From the NCBI RefSeq assembly GCF_000299875.1, contig NZ_AMRK01000001.1, positions 665,042 through 729,041 on the forward strand: DNA of 64,000 bases, read 5' to 3'. The number at the start of each line of letters is the position of its first letter. Position 1 is the stretch's first letter. The translations under genes were made by a program, and so were the position numbers. Source of the DNA: Celeribacter baekdonensis B30 (lineage in GTDB: Bacteria > Pseudomonadota > Alphaproteobacteria > Rhodobacterales > Rhodobacteraceae). Below, in pieces: positions 63,763 through 64,000 of this stretch. The notes beneath the pieces were generated by a model. The model was not told where the DNA came from. It saw nothing but the letters and a program-made list of their open reading frames with translations, and made no database searches.

Positions 63763-64000
63763 CTGGTGTGATTCACCTCCGATTCCAGAGGTGATTTGTG
63801 CTGATTTGCGCCTCGAATACCAAATGTTGCGCGAGGCTCTGTGGATAACCCTATTCTGTTACGTTGTCGCCGGATGCGAACCGCCTCGGATGCCAGGCCC
63901 AAGTGGGAAACGACAGGAAATGATATAAAAAATACCATTATTAACAATAGCTTATAACGTTTTTTGGGAAATCTGTCATAAAACTGAAAAAAGGGGTTGC
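63763..64000. other. AT-rich non-coding right end with DnaA box
   Basis: No gene is supported here. It contains a 7-bp inverted repeat (63773-63779 with 63788-63794), two GANTC methylation sites (63770-63774 and 63781-63785), and from about 63920 a strongly AT-rich run to the window edge. The short reading frame at 63731-63928 has no family features. Confidence 0.6.
63840..63848 (-). promoter_or_regulatory. Perfect DnaA box
   Basis: TGTGGATAA is the complement of the consensus DnaA box TTATCCACA. A single chance match in 64 kb is not unlikely, so its role is open, but the AT-rich non-coding setting is suggestive. Confidence 0.5.

Noticed and set aside
63731..63928. Small plus-strand frame of 65 codons at the right end
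   Set aside because: Begins upstream of and runs through the msrPQ terminator, lacks a ribosome site and has no known relatives that I recognise.

Overview
The window looks like one contiguous piece of a chromosome from a marine alphaproteobacterium of the Rhodobacteraceae (Roseobacter group). The evidence is gene content and order: holA-lptE-leuS-DUF3576, an orphan OmpR-type regulator with a CenR-like sequence, cnoX / Lon-N-domain / Trm112 / ubiH, rsmB / heparinase-like / purH / lspA / BamF-like, an M16 peptidase pair upstream of mutL and rmuC, and the alphaproteobacterial forms of porin, LptE and L36. Codon usage is GC-rich. Genes are packed tightly, with many 1-4 base stop/start overlaps. 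I see no rRNA, CRISPR array, insertion sequence, prophage or toxin-antitoxin pair. The only RNA gene I can support is one tRNA-Val(GAC).

Layout. 0-5.4 kb: holA (partial), lptE, leuS, a DUF3576 lipoprotein and a major porin, all on the minus strand. 5.6-12.8 kb: yggS; a ribA-like gene coupled to an L,D-transpeptidase; the response regulator; xth; cnoX; a Lon-N-domain protein; a Trm112-like protein; ubiH. 12.9-20.8 kb: amidase, aminotransferase, ftsK, lolA, an SLT lipoprotein, an AEC transporter. 20.9-25 kb: hspQ, a two-gene anti-sigma/STAS switch, a free-Met-sulfoxide reductase, an RluA-type synthase, a 1-Cys peroxiredoxin, a GT92-like enzyme. 25-32.5 kb: the translation/RNA-decay set pnp, rpsO, truB, rbfA, here interrupted by an SGNH hydrolase, a DUF5665 protein, an RTX-repeat protein and a DUF1643 protein. 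32.6-46.1 kb: dapB, a DUF1674 protein, rsmB, heparinase-like, purH, lspA, BamF-like, two M16 peptidases, mutL, rmuC, a DUF3775 protein.

The most accessory-looking segment is 46.2-51.5 kb: an AlgX/AlgJ-like SGNH protein without a visible signal peptide, two tandem paralogous sulfotransferase-like proteins, and a large WsaF-like glycosyltransferase. Together they suggest modification and assembly of a surface or exported polysaccharide. I regard this as the best candidate for undescribed biology here, though the substrate cannot be read from sequence.

51.9-64 kb: rpmJ, tRNA-Val, an N-formylglutamate amidohydrolase, dinB, a QmcA/NfeD/Nudix operon, pyrF, clpB with a clear heat-shock (RpoH-type) promoter, a secreted DsrE-like protein, a glutamate-synthase-like flavoprotein, and msrP-msrQ. 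The window ends in AT-rich non-coding DNA holding one perfect DnaA box and nearby GANTC sites.

Recurring themes are envelope biogenesis (LptE, LolA, LspA, BamF-like, porin, peptidoglycan enzymes) and repair of oxidative or heat damage (CnoX, fRMsr, MsrPQ, peroxiredoxin, ClpB, HspQ).
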